The position numbers and the translations under genes are program-made. Under the pieces are notes generated by a model. It was not told the origin of the DNA, did no database searches, and saw only the letters and a program-made list of their open reading frames with translations. Shown here piece after piece: positions 46,942 to 55,035 of a stretch of DNA of 64,000 bases (position 1 is the first letter of the stretch; every line of letters begins with the position of its first letter). The stretch lies in NCBI GenBank assembly GCA_903838295.1, contig CAILXX010000017.1, positions 57,026 through 121,025 on the forward strand. The letters run 5' to 3'. This DNA is from an uncultured Actinomycetes bacterium. Lineage in GTDB: Bacteria > Actinomycetota > Actinomycetes > Nanopelagicales > Nanopelagicaceae.

Positions 46942-47014
46942 TCGGGGCGGGGAGATTCGAACTCCCGGTCTCCTGCTCCCAAAGCAGGCGCGCTAGCCAC
47001 TACGCTACGCCCCG
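46942..47014 (-). tRNA. tRNA-Pro (anticodon TGG)
   Basis: The minus strand folds into a full cloverleaf. The acceptor CGGGGCG pairs with CGCCCCG, the anticodon loop is TTTGGGA with anticodon TGG, and the T-arm has TTCGAAT. The 3' CCA is not encoded. The gene lies 36 bp upstream of tig on the same strand. Confidence 0.95.
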
Positions 47015-47138
47015 TGGCGTAAGTGAGAAGTCTAAGGGTTCAGGTTCACAACTCCTAACCAGAAGATATAACCTTACCCACTGTAAGACGCAGTAGCCGA
47101 GGCCAGTGCCCCTAGGGACACCAACCCCAGCGAATTAT

Positions 47139-47212
47139 GCGGGTGTAGCTCAATGGTAGAGCCCCAGCCTTCCAAGCTGGCCATGCCGGTTCGATCCCGG
47201 TCACCCGCTCCA
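47139..47212 (+). tRNA. tRNA-Gly (anticodon TCC)
   Basis: The cloverleaf has acceptor GCGGGTG/CACCCGC, anticodon loop CTTCCAA (anticodon TCC) and T-loop TTCGATC. The 3' CCA is encoded at 47210-47212. Only 3 bp separate it from the stop codon of the convergent collagen-like gene. Confidence 0.96.
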
Positions 47213-47215
47213 TCT

Positions 47216-48532
47216 TTATAAGATTGATCCCACTAGTTGGAAAAATCCAATTCCCGACAAAGACATTGCATTTGTCCCTGTGGTTCCACCTGCATCATTT
47301 ATTGTGACCATGAGACTCGTAATTGGTGTGGACAGAGAAGTAGCGATGGTTCCCGTAACCAAAAATGACTCCTTTGAAAAATAAGTCGCTAGGCCTTCGC
47401 TAACAGTTCCAAAAGAATATGAGACTCCATAATTTAATGATGCAGCTGGATCAGAAGTGGCTAATAACAAACCCACACGGATACCTGTTCCGGGACTAAC
47501 CCAGTTCGCCAATTTTCCTGTCACAACCACAGTGAATTCATAACTCGAATTAGCTACTAGCTGACCAAACGCAGAACTTGTAGCCGATGTTCCAGGTGTG
47601 CCAGTACTTAAAGTCCAAGGAATTAAAGGGGTGATCTTTACCTGCGAAACCCCGTCGGCTCCAGTCGCCCCGGTCTTTCCAATTCCACCCGGTACACCCA
47701 CAGCTCCATCGGTTCCATTAGTACCTGCTGCGCCTGGGGACCCTGTTGCGCCAACATCACCGCGAGCACCAGTTATGCCAGTGTCTCCTGTCGGCCCAGT
47801 ATTTCCAGTAGGGCCTGTTGTTCCTGTTAGTCCTGTCGAACCGTTAGAACCAGTTAGACCTTGATTACCTTGAGGACCAGTTGTTCCTGTGGATCCCGTC
47901 GTTCCAACATCTCCACGGACGCCTGTGGCGCCAACTTCTCCTTGTGGTCCTTGTGCACCGCTGGCTCCTTGTAAACCAGAACTACCGGAAGAACCTGGAG
48001 TTCCTTGAACGCCTTGTGCGCCAGTCGGGCCCGTTGCTCCAATAACTCCTTGCGGACCTGCTGCTCCAGCAGAACCACCTCCAGAACCACCAGAGCTTCC
48101 AGGAATTCCTTGGGGTCCTGCGGGTCCGGTTGCACCAGTGGGGCCTGTTGGTCCTGGATCTCCTTGGTTACCACTTGTTCCATTCAATGTGGAACCTTTT
48201 TCACCCGGTGTTCCAGATTTTCCTTCAGCACCAGATGGACCCGCTGGCCCTCGCATAGACACCGCTACGGGCCACTTCCCATTTAGTTTTGGACCATAAA
48301 AATTTAGATTTACTGTGTCGATATAAAAATCCCCATCGACGCCCAAACGACTTGCAGGAGCACCTTTCCCGCTACGAATTATGTTTGTGGTTCCTGCGAC
48401 AACACGTCCAGCCATTTTGGGATGCATCGCTTTTGTAGCTGCCTGCGCTTGAACAGGTATGAGCAAGAGACAGACAAAACTGATTGAAATATAGGTTGGA
48501 ATAGATCTTCTTAGACCGCTCTTGATTCTCAT
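47216..48532 (-). CDS. Secreted collagen-like (Gly-X-Y repeat) protein
   Basis: Length is 438 residues from ATG 48532, preceded by AAGGG; an in-frame TTG lies 15 bases upstream. A Sec signal peptide covers about residues 1-31 (basic start, hydrophobic core, VQAQA before the cut). A segment [16 protein letters not shown] (about 67-82) is a motif that often precedes phage and bacterial collagen repeats. Residues 94 to about 300 are Gly-X-Y triplets rich in Thr, Ser, Pro and Ala, with [15 protein letters not shown] runs and few charges. A C-terminal domain of about 130 residues with beta-strand character follows and might trimerise. No membrane anchor or sortase motif is seen. It may form a surface fibre; function unknown. 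Confidence 0.88.
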   Translation of the reverse strand: MRIKSGLRRSIPTYISISFVCLLLIPVQAQAATKAMHPKMAGRVVAGTTNIIRSGKGAPASRLGVDGDFYIDTVNLNFYGPKLNGKWPVAVSMRGPAGPSGAEGKSGTPGEKGSTLNGTSGNQGDPGPTGPTGATGPAGPQGIPGSSGGSGGGSAGAAGPQGVIGATGPTGAQGVQGTPGSSGSSGLQGASGAQGPQGEVGATGVRGDVGTTGSTGTTGPQGNQGLTGSNGSTGLTGTTGPTGNTGPTGDTGITGARGDVGATGSPGAAGTNGTDGAVGVPGGIGKTGATGADGVSQVKITPLIPWTLSTGTPGTSATSSAFGQLVANSSYEFTVVVTGKLANWVSPGTGIRVGLLLATSDPAASLNYGVSYSFGTVSEGLATYFSKESFLVTGTIATSLSTPITSLMVTINDAGGTTGTNAMSLSGIGFFQLVGSIL

Positions 48533-48809
48533 GGTCACCCTTATCAAATACTTATAAGCCCTCTATTTTGAGAGCAGTGAGATAAGTGTGAAAACGTTGT
48601 GAATAAAGATGGTACCTAAATTTCTCTATCTTCTTTCAGCGCCACTTGGGATAATACCTACTGCTCGAAACTTGAGCTAAAAACTCTCACTCCGCTCTAA
48701 GTAGCAACCCCACACTTTTTAACTTTGACAGAGTTATCTGCACTCATGCGGATGTGAGGGCATCTGCACTAACAGGTCAAGATCAAATCTTGATTACAAG
48801 AGGAGCATT
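48533..48809. promoter_or_regulatory. Divergent promoter region between two secreted-protein genes
   Basis: A 277-bp region has no gene. On the plus strand it carries TTGACA at 48725-48730, a direct repeat ATCTGCACT (48736-48744 and 48762-48770, 26 bp apart) and the perfect inverted repeat TCAAGAT/ATCTTGA (48777-48793) just before the AGAGGAG ribosome binding site. The -10 match 17 bases behind TTGACA is poor. The repeats may be operator sites or an RNA hairpin. Confidence 0.4.
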
Positions 48810-49496
48810 ATGAAAAAGCTTGCGATAGTTTCTGCAGGACTTGCAGTAGCACTAACAATAGGTGGCGTCGAAGTTGCAGATGCTGCAATAACTCACAAAG
48901 TAGTTAAAGCTACTAATGTCGCTTCACCTATGGGTGCAATCAACCCAATCACATCGATTCTTGCAACACTTGTTGGCAATCACACAATTTCCCAGGCACA
49001 ATCCGATGCAATTACGGCGGCTCTAAATGCTGCTAAGGCGGCAGCACCTAAGCCAATGATCGCTGGTGGCAATGCAGGTGCAGAAGGTGCAGAAGGTTCC
49101 GGTATGCCAGGAGGTATGCGTGGACTAGGGGTTCGAGGATTTGGTGGCGCGTTTGGAGCAAACCAAGCATTGATCGCAAGCACTCTTGGAATCACCACAA
49201 CAGTGCTTCAGGCGGATATTGCAGCTGGACAATCACTTGCGACGATTGCTGGACCTACAAAAGTTGCTGGCCTTATTTCTGCACTCGTTGCCGCAGAGAC
49301 AACGACAATAAATGCTCAGTTAACCGCTGGTCATCTGACTTCTGCCCAGGCAGCAACAAGAATTGCAGGGCTCAATGCTCAGGTAACCGCGATGGTTAAT
49401 GCAACCCCTACCAAGGTCATGGGCCGTCGTGGCCATGGCGCCTTAGGTGGAATGCCGACAACTCCCGGCGCCCCAACTGTCGGTGGCAATAACTAA
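48810..49496 (+). CDS. Secreted protein of unknown function
   Basis: A 228-residue protein with a clear signal peptide (MKKLAIVSAGLAVALTIGG, cut near ADA at about 26). The mature part has two helical segments of the type LG(I)xxxxLxAxIAxGxSLAxIAG: LGITTTVLQADIAAGQSLAT near residue 130, and a related LVGNHTISQAQSDAITAAL near residue 53. They are separated by a Gly/Met-rich linker (GSGMPGGMRGLGVRGFGGAF). The tail is again Gly/Pro-rich. Similar helical repeats occur in other secreted bacterial proteins of unknown role. AGAGGAG precedes the ATG and a terminator follows. I do not recognise a function. Confidence 0.8.
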   Translation: MKKLAIVSAGLAVALTIGGVEVADAAITHKVVKATNVASPMGAINPITSILATLVGNHTISQAQSDAITAALNAAKAAAPKPMIAGGNAGAEGAEGSGMPGGMRGLGVRGFGGAFGANQALIASTLGITTTVLQADIAAGQSLATIAGPTKVAGLISALVAAETTTINAQLTAGHLTSAQAATRIAGLNAQVTAMVNATPTKVMGRRGHGALGGMPTTPGAPTVGGNN

Positions 49497-49512
49497 AAAG
49501 AAATAAATGCTT

Positions 49513-49550
49513 AGGACCTTCGCCAGAAATGGCGGGGGTCCTATTTTTAT
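49513..49550 (+). terminator. Rho-independent terminator after the secreted protein
   Basis: The stem AGGACC/GGTCCT with inner CGCC/GGCG (49513-49542) is followed by ATTTTTATTT on the plus strand. It lies 16 bp after the stop codon and just before rpiB. Confidence 0.88.
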
Positions 49551-49565
49551 TTGAGAGGATTAGCC

Positions 49566-50021
49566 ATGCGCATACACATCGGAAGTGACCATGCCGGTCT
49601 AGATTTCAAGAATCGAATCGTCAAACACCTTCAATCGAAAGGCCACGATGTTGTAGATCACGGGCCGCATACTTTGGATCCAGACGATGATTTTCCGGTC
49701 TTCTGCCTGCCAGCTGCTCAGGCGGTTGCAGCAGAACCAGGTTCATTCGGGATAGTTCTTGGTGGCTCTGGTAATGGTGAACAGATGGTCGCTAACAAAG
49801 TAAAGGGCATTCGCGCAGCTCTTGTCTGGAGCGAAACTACGGCTATCGCCGCCCGCGAACACAATGATGCAAATGTGATCGCAATCGGTGGCCGCATGCA
49901 CACTGAGCCAGAAGCCCTTGCACTTGTTGATCTCTTTTTAGCAACGCCATTTTCTAATGATGAGCGCCATGTTCGCAGAATTGGATTGATTAGTAAGTTC
50001 GAGCAGACCGGTTCGATTTAG
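49566..50021 (+). CDS. rpiB: Ribose-5-phosphate isomerase B
   Basis: Interconverts ribulose-5-phosphate and ribose-5-phosphate. Start ATG 49566 with AGAGGA upstream; an in-frame TTG at 49551 is less likely. Length is 151 residues. Motifs are HIGSDHAGLDFKN and GGSGNGEQMVANKVKGIRAA. The E. coli catalytic Cys is replaced; the actinobacterial subtype uses the Glu in NGEQ instead, as described for the M. tuberculosis enzyme. The stop overlaps the convergent trmB stop by 4 bases. Confidence 0.95.
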   Translation: MRIHIGSDHAGLDFKNRIVKHLQSKGHDVVDHGPHTLDPDDDFPVFCLPAAQAVAAEPGSFGIVLGGSGNGEQMVANKVKGIRAALVWSETTAIAAREHNDANVIAIGGRMHTEPEALALVDLFLATPFSNDERHVRRIGLISKFEQTGSI

Positions 50022-50686
50022 CCTTTTTTAAAGTATTTAAGGTCTGTAACTACATGACCTTTACGGACACCTTGTCCTTCGAATTTGGTGAGTGGACGCC
50101 AATCGGGACGATCAATCACTCCCCCTTCAAAGATTTGTGACTTGAGAAATTCTGCTTGAATCCATTCTGCATACTCGACCCAGTCGGTTGCAATATGGAT
50201 ATAGCCACCACTTTTTAATTTAGCGTAAATCAATGAAATAAATTCCTGTTGGATAATGCGCCGTTTCCAGTGTCGCCTTTTTGGCCAAGGATCCGGGAAG
50301 AATAAATGGAACGCATCAAAACTATTATCAGAAAAGTGATCCCGTAAAATTATGTGCGCGTCTTCGCGCATGAGCCGCAGATTGCGAAGTTGCATTCGTT
50401 CGATATATCCAAGCAATGCACCGACTCCAGGTTTATGAACTTCGACTCCGATGAAACCAATGTCAGGAAAATGTTCTGCAATGTGCGCCGTGCCTTCGCC
50501 CATGCCGGTACCGATTTCCATGATCTGGGCTGTTGTATCTGGGAAGAGCTTCTTTGGGTCAATCGTGCCTTCGACTGCCAGGCCAAAGATCTGCCACGAA
50601 CGTTCGTAAGCATGTAATTGTGCGAGAGTCTGGCGATCCCCGCGTAATTTATAACTGCGATTATCAGGGCGTTCGATCGCGCTCAC
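50018..50686 (-). CDS. trmB: tRNA (guanine-N7-)-methyltransferase
   Basis: SAM-dependent enzyme forming m7G46 in tRNAs. Length is 222 residues. SAM motif is IMEIGTGMGEGTAHIAEHFP; catalytic/tRNA-binding segments are LFFPDPWPKRRHWKRRII and ATDWVEYAEW. GTG start at 50686, 4 bp after the small membrane protein gene. Confidence 0.93.
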   Translation of the reverse strand: MSAIERPDNRSYKLRGDRQTLAQLHAYERSWQIFGLAVEGTIDPKKLFPDTTAQIMEIGTGMGEGTAHIAEHFPDIGFIGVEVHKPGVGALLGYIERMQLRNLRLMREDAHIILRDHFSDNSFDAFHLFFPDPWPKRRHWKRRIIQQEFISLIYAKLKSGGYIHIATDWVEYAEWIQAEFLKSQIFEGGVIDRPDWRPLTKFEGQGVRKGHVVTDLKYFKKG

Positions 50687-50690
50687 AAAA

Positions 50691-50891
50691 TTATAGGTGT
50701 GTAGCTTTTTTCTTTGGACGCGTAGAAAGTAAAACTATCGCAGTGATTCCAAAGAAGAGTCCAGCCGGTGCCAGAACAAAGTACATAAATGTTTGGTACC
50801 ACTTGAGTCCAGCACCAGGAAGTGAACCATCTTCTTGCGTACTCATAGCAAGATGTCCAGCAAACATGTGATGTGAAAGATGCGCGATCAT
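50691..50891 (-). CDS. Small single-pass membrane protein
   Basis: A 66-residue protein with a His- and Met-rich start (IAHLSHHMFAGHLAM), one strong transmembrane segment (about 36-57, YFVLAPAGLFFGITAIVLLS) and a basic end (RPKKKATHL). It lies between trmB and the HNH gene on the same strand, 4 bp before trmB. The basic tail after the helix predicts the C-terminus inside. I do not recognise the family; the histidines could bind metal, which is speculation. Confidence 0.7.
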   Translation of the reverse strand: MIAHLSHHMFAGHLAMSTQEDGSLPGAGLKWYQTFMYFVLAPAGLFFGITAIVLLSTRPKKKATHL

Positions 50892-50924
50892 GGTCGGAAG
50901 TGTATTAGACGATCCTGCAAATAA

Positions 50925-51455
50925 TTACGCCGTGGCAGCAGAAGTCTGCATCTGCTCGACCCCATATGGATGCAAGTATGAGAGCCAGCGCACATCAGGA
51001 CGGCCAGTGCCAAGAATCCGCCAGGCAGCACCGACCGGTTCCCGCGGCACCGACCGCAGACGCCAACCGATCTCCTTCAAAGTTCGATCTGCTTTCTGAT
51101 GGTTGCACTTGTGACATGCAGAGACAACATTGCCCCATTCATGAGAACCACCTCGACTGCGAGGCATCACATGATCAATCGATGTCGCAGGTGCGGCGCA
51201 GTAAACACATTTTCCGCCATCGCGAGCAAAGATTGCTCTGCGTGAAAGTGGAACAGCGTGACGATAAGGAATACGAACAAATTTATTTAATCGAATAACA
51301 GAAGGCAGGATCACTTCACCGCCAGAATAATGTAAAACAGTTTCAGAATTTTCGACCGCGACAGCACGATGGTTGAGCACCAGAATTAGCGCTCTTCTCT
51401 CTGCAACGACACCTAGTGGCTCATAGGTGGCGTTCAGGACCAGGGTTTGTGGCAC
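50925..51455 (-). CDS. HNH endonuclease family protein
   Basis: A 176-residue protein starting at GTG 51455. The HNH core is intact: CVYCAAPATSIDHVMPRSRG, then ACHKCNHQKADRT, giving two CxxC zinc pairs and the H-N-H order. The N-terminal 65 residues (LVLNATYEPLGVVAERRALI) are typical of a housekeeping actinobacterial HNH family found near glbO, for example in Mycobacterium. This context argues against a mobile or restriction role. The substrate is unknown. Confidence 0.88.
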   Translation of the reverse strand: MPQTLVLNATYEPLGVVAERRALILVLNHRAVAVENSETVLHYSGGEVILPSVIRLNKFVRIPYRHAVPLSRRAIFARDGGKCVYCAAPATSIDHVMPRSRGGSHEWGNVVSACHKCNHQKADRTLKEIGWRLRSVPREPVGAAWRILGTGRPDVRWLSYLHPYGVEQMQTSAATA

Positions 51456-51573
51456 CGAACTTGCTCCTTCGAAATCAGCACGTGGCTCGTGCTGTATGGC
51501 GAAATACTGCCCTACCGCGAGAAGAATTGTGGGGATTTCGAGAAAATTCTTTGCAAATATCTGGGGTCGAGCC

Positions 51574-51954
51574 TTAGTCCGGCTGATTCACCATGGAAGC
51601 GGCCGCATATTCCATATAACTCCAGAGCTGCGCCTTGAGTTCTGGGGTGCATTCAATTTCATCAACTGCCGACTTCATGCAGCGCAACCAAGCATCGTGC
51701 TCCTTGACGCCGATATGGAACCCAGCGTGGCGCATCCGAAGACGTGGATGTCCCCGGGTCTCTTGATACGTGGTGGGCCCACCCCAGTATTGCTCCAAGA
51801 AGAGCAATAAACGTTCCGCGGCTTCGTGCAAATCACTCTCGGGATACATCGGGCGCAAGATTGGATCAACCGCAACCAATGCGTAAAAATGCGAAACCAA
51901 ATTTTCGAAAGTCTGGTGTCCACCGAGTGCTTCGTACATGCTCTGTTCTGTCAT
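51574..51954 (-). CDS. glbO: Group II truncated haemoglobin
   Basis: Small haem protein binding O2 or NO. Length is 126 residues. Group II residues are visible: Tyr24 (B10), Tyr37 (CD1), proximal His76 in RMRHAGFHIG and Trp89 (G8) in DAWLRCM. It lies 16 bp downstream of ettA, near the HNH gene, as in Mycobacterium. Roles in oxygen handling or nitrosative stress are known for the family but not shown here. Confidence 0.94.
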   Translation of the reverse strand: MTEQSMYEALGGHQTFENLVSHFYALVAVDPILRPMYPESDLHEAAERLLLFLEQYWGGPTTYQETRGHPRLRMRHAGFHIGVKEHDAWLRCMKSAVDEIECTPELKAQLWSYMEYAAASMVNQPD

Positions 51955-51969
51955 GACTGAGTGCTTTGG

Positions 51970-53637
51970 TTAGCGGGTCAGCTTGCGGTAAGTGACACGA
52001 TGTGGGCGAGCAGCATCAACGCCTAGTCGCTTCACCTTGTTCTCTTCGTATGATTCAAAGTTTCCTTCAAACCAGAACCATTGCGAATCGCCTTCGTAAG
52101 CCAAGATGTGAGTCGCGATGCGATCTAAGAACCAGCGATCGTGAGAGATCACTACCGCACAACCAGGGAATTCGAGCAAAGCATTCTCTAGCGATCCCAG
52201 GGTTTCTACATCAAGGTCGTTGGTAGGTTCGTCAAGGAGCAACAAATTGCCACCCATCTTTAACGTTAGAGCAAGGTTGAGACGATTTCGTTCGCCACCA
52301 GACAAAATCCCCGCTGGCTTCTGCTGATCCGGGCCCTTGAATCCAAAGGTAGATACATATGCACGGGAAGGAATTTCTACGTTACCAACCTTCATGTGAT
52401 CAAGTCCATCTGATACAACTTCCCACAACGTCTTTTTGGGATCAATCCCACCTCGAGACTGATCTACATAAGAAATCTTTACGGTTTCGCCAATTTTTAC
52501 GGTTCCAGAATCTGGTTGTTCCATTCCCAAAATGGTCTTGAACAAAGTTGTCTTACCAGCACCGTTGGGGCCAATAACTCCAACAATTCCATTGCGCGGC
52601 AATGTGAAAGATAAGTTGTCGATCAATAAGCGATCCCCGAATCCCTTCTTGAGGTCTTCGACTTCGACGACAATGTTTCCAAGACGTGGCCCCATTGGGA
52701 TCTGGATCTCTTCGAAATCCAACTTTCGCATCTTGTCGGCTTCTGCTGCCATCTCTTCATAGCGGGCAAGACGAGCCTTAGATTTAACTTGGCGACCCTT
52801 TGCATTCATGCGGACCCACTCAAGTTCTTCACTCAAGCGTTTTGCACGTTTCGCATCTTTCTGGCCTTCAATTTTTAGTCGCGAAGATTTGGTTTCTAGA
52901 TAGGTCGAATAATTTCCTTCGTATGGATATGCCCGACCGCGGTCGAGTTCTAAAATCCACTCTGCAACGTTGTCCAAGAAATATCTATCGTGTGTAATCG
53001 CTACGACGGTGCCAGGGTATTTAGATAGATGTTGTTCAAGCCATAATACGGATTCTGCATCCAAATGGTTTGTAGGTTCGTCGAGCAAAAGTAGATCTGG
53101 CGCCTCTAAAAGCAGCTTGCATAAAGCAACGCGGCGACGTTCTCCGCCAGAAAGTACTTTCACATCTGCATCAGGTGGCGGACAGCGCAGTGCATCCATG
53201 GCCTGCTCTAATTGTGAATCAAGGTCCCATGCATTTCGATGATCAAGCTGCTCTTGCAGCGCCCCCATCTCTGCCAACAATTTGTCGTAGTCCGCGTCCG
53301 GGCTTGCCATCTCTTCACTGACTTCATTGAATCTTTTAAGCATCCCCATGGTTTCGGCAACGCCTTCTTGCACATTCTCTAAAACATTTTTTGATTCATC
53401 TAGTGGTGGCTCTTGCAACAAGATGCCCACCGAATAGCCCGGAGAAAGGAATGCTTCGCCGTTAGAGGCCGTTTGAATGCCTGCCATGATCTGAAGGACG
53501 GTTGATTTTCCGGCGCCGTTAGGGCCAACTACACCGATCTTTGCCCCTGGATAAAAAGCAAGGGTGACGTCATCGAGAATTACCTTCTCGCCATGCGCTT
53601 TACGCGCCTTCTTCATCGTATAAATAAACTCGGCCAT
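51970..53637 (-). CDS. ettA: ABC-F translation factor EttA
   Basis: Soluble twin-ATPase that binds the ribosomal E site and gates elongation according to energy state. Length is 555 residues, no membrane domain. Walker A GPNGAGKST and GPNGAGKTT; signatures LSGGERRRVALCKLLLE and LSGGERNRLNL; Walker B LLLLDEPTNHLDAES and LLLLDEPTNDLDVET. The linker carries the arm helix region. The start ATG is clear. The best match is EttA rather than a resistance ABC-F. Confidence 0.94.
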   Translation of the reverse strand: MAEFIYTMKKARKAHGEKVILDDVTLAFYPGAKIGVVGPNGAGKSTVLQIMAGIQTASNGEAFLSPGYSVGILLQEPPLDESKNVLENVQEGVAETMGMLKRFNEVSEEMASPDADYDKLLAEMGALQEQLDHRNAWDLDSQLEQAMDALRCPPPDADVKVLSGGERRRVALCKLLLEAPDLLLLDEPTNHLDAESVLWLEQHLSKYPGTVVAITHDRYFLDNVAEWILELDRGRAYPYEGNYSTYLETKSSRLKIEGQKDAKRAKRLSEELEWVRMNAKGRQVKSKARLARYEEMAAEADKMRKLDFEEIQIPMGPRLGNIVVEVEDLKKGFGDRLLIDNLSFTLPRNGIVGVIGPNGAGKTTLFKTILGMEQPDSGTVKIGETVKISYVDQSRGGIDPKKTLWEVVSDGLDHMKVGNVEIPSRAYVSTFGFKGPDQQKPAGILSGGERNRLNLALTLKMGGNLLLLDEPTNDLDVETLGSLENALLEFPGCAVVISHDRWFLDRIATHILAYEGDSQWFWFEGNFESYEENKVKRLGVDAARPHRVTYRKLTR

Positions 53638-53694
53638 GTCCCGAACCTTATCGGTTAGAATTCACTACGTTCATCTCTCCCAGATTTCTCACAT

Positions 53695-53768
53695 GTGCCC
53701 GTAGCTCAGTCGGATAGAGCAACCGCCTTCTAAGCGGTAGGCCGCTGGTTCGATTCCAGCCGGGCGCA
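53695..53768 (+). tRNA. tRNA-Arg (anticodon TCT)
   Basis: The cloverleaf has acceptor GTGCCCG/CGGGCGC (one G-T pair), D-arm GCTC/GAGC, anticodon loop CTTCTAA (TCT), T-arm GCTGG/CCAGC and discriminator A. CCA is not encoded. It is divergent from ettA. Confidence 0.95.
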
Positions 53769-53772
53769 CTTT

Positions 53773-53826
53773 GTTCTTGGGAGTTATTGGGTTCTTGGGA
53801 GTTATTGGGTTCTTGGGAGTTATTGG
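53773..53826. repeat. Tandem repeat, three perfect copies of 18 bp
   Basis: The unit GTTCTTGGGAGTTATTGG is repeated three times without change, starting 4 bp after tRNA-Arg and ending before the pstS terminator. There is no ORF through it. It may be a copy-number-variable minisatellite. Confidence 0.93.
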
Positions 53827-53848
53827 GACACCACTCATTTTGGGCAAT

Positions 53849-53883
53849 AAAAAAACCCGGCCTCCCCCTCAGGAGACCGGGTT
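53849..53883 (-). terminator. Rho-independent terminator after pstS
   Basis: The stem AACCCGG/CCGGGTT with inner CTCC/GGAG is followed on the minus strand by seven T residues. It lies 16 bp downstream of the pstS stop. Confidence 0.9.
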
Positions 53884-53898
53884 CTCTTTATGTATTAC

Positions 53899-55017
53899 TT
53901 ACGCTGTTGGCAACTTTGCGATCAACGAGTTGTCGTAATCAAGTACGGCACCTGTGATTTGAGCAAATCCACCCTTAACTGCTCCTGCAGATGTCGAACA
54001 TGCTGAAGACAAGACATACTTAATGAAACTAGTTGTAGCTGCTGCGTTAGCACCAGTCTTCGCTGAATCAACTAGAGCGTATGACACGATTCCAAGTACA
54101 TAAGCACCAGATGCTTTGGTGCTGTAATCGAATTTGTAGCCACCGTTCACAATCGACGCTGCGCCGACGAATGCTGCAGTTGCACCTGCAGTTGGGCCAA
54201 CATACTCACCGTTTGCATTACCGATCAAAGCAGCGCGTAGTGAACCTGTGACATAAGAAGTTTCGGCATAACCGATTGAATAAGGTGTCTTCGCAAGAAG
54301 AGCAGCTACGCCAGTTGAACCAGATGCTGTCTGGATGCGACCGATGTTTCCTGCACCATTGATTGAACCAGGGAAGTCATTTGCGAAAGTCTTATCCAAA
54401 GCCTTTGTCCATACTGTTGGGAACTGAGTCTTGAACAAAGTAATGAAGTTCTTTGTTGTTCCAGATGAATCAGCGCGAGCAACAATGTGAATTGGTTGGT
54501 TTGGAAGAGTGTAGTAACGAGAAGTATTAACAACCTTTGTCTGTGTCTTTCCACCAGGAAGTTGGACGGTGTGAGTAACAGGAACGGTTCCTGAGTTATC
54601 TGCTTGGATCTCTGGATCATTCCACTTAGTAACTACACCAGCAAAGATATCTGACAATGACTGCTGTGAAAGATAAACATCCTTGTGACCAGGCAAGTTA
54701 ACGATTACAGCAATAGGAGCCATAACGATTGGGATCTGAAGGACTGTTGAAGCCTTAGGTGTGTAAGAAGAGTCAGAAAAGTTGCTGTCGAAAATTCCAG
54801 CATCTTCATTCTTCTGACCGGTACCTGAATCAGATGATGTATATGTGAATGTATTACCTGTGCTTGTCTGCCAATCAACTTTACATGCGTTAAGGATTGG
54901 AGCATCAAAAGATGAACCGCCAGCAGTGATTGTTACTGCAGCGAAAGCTGATGGGGCTGCGAAAGCAACTGCTGCAAGAGCGGCTACTGCAACCTTGAGT
55001 GAACGTGAGACCTTCAT
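53899..55017 (-). CDS. pstS: Phosphate ABC transporter substrate-binding protein PstS
   Basis: Binds phosphate outside the membrane for PstCAB. Length is 372 residues. Signal peptide about residues 1-26 (MKVSRSLKVAVAALAAVAFA, cut after SAFA). Mature start VTITAGGSSFDAPIL; phosphate-site region ADSSGTTKNFITLFK and IGRIQTASGSTGVA. No lipobox Cys is present, although most actinobacterial PstS proteins are lipoproteins. It is downstream of pstB with its own leader, an unusual order. Confidence 0.95.
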   Translation of the reverse strand: MKVSRSLKVAVAALAAVAFAAPSAFAAVTITAGGSSFDAPILNACKVDWQTSTGNTFTYTSSDSGTGQKNEDAGIFDSNFSDSSYTPKASTVLQIPIVMAPIAVIVNLPGHKDVYLSQQSLSDIFAGVVTKWNDPEIQADNSGTVPVTHTVQLPGGKTQTKVVNTSRYYTLPNQPIHIVARADSSGTTKNFITLFKTQFPTVWTKALDKTFANDFPGSINGAGNIGRIQTASGSTGVAALLAKTPYSIGYAETSYVTGSLRAALIGNANGEYVGPTAGATAAFVGAASIVNGGYKFDYSTKASGAYVLGIVSYALVDSAKTGANAAATTSFIKYVLSSACSTSAGAVKGGFAQITGAVLDYDNSLIAKLPTA

Positions 55018-55020
55018 TGA

Positions 55021-55035
55021 TTTCCTTTCAGGAAA
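55021..55035 (-). promoter_or_regulatory. Small hairpin enclosing the pstS ribosome binding site
   Basis: TTTCCT/AGGAAA around a 3-base loop. The right arm in the transcript is the AAGGAAA Shine-Dalgarno of pstS, three bases before the ATG. Folding could lower translation initiation. Confidence 0.4.

Noticed and set aside
47598..48286. Plus- and minus-strand open frames rich in Pro, Val or Arg/Ser
   Set aside because: They are shadows created by the periodic Gly-X-Y codons of the collagen-like gene.
49566..50021. RpiB lacking the E. coli catalytic cysteine
   Set aside because: The actinobacterial subtype normally lacks it and uses the Glu in NGEQ, so this is not a defect.
53773..53826. Short CRISPR-like array
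   Set aside because: The 18-bp copies are directly adjacent with no spacers, and no cas genes are in the window.
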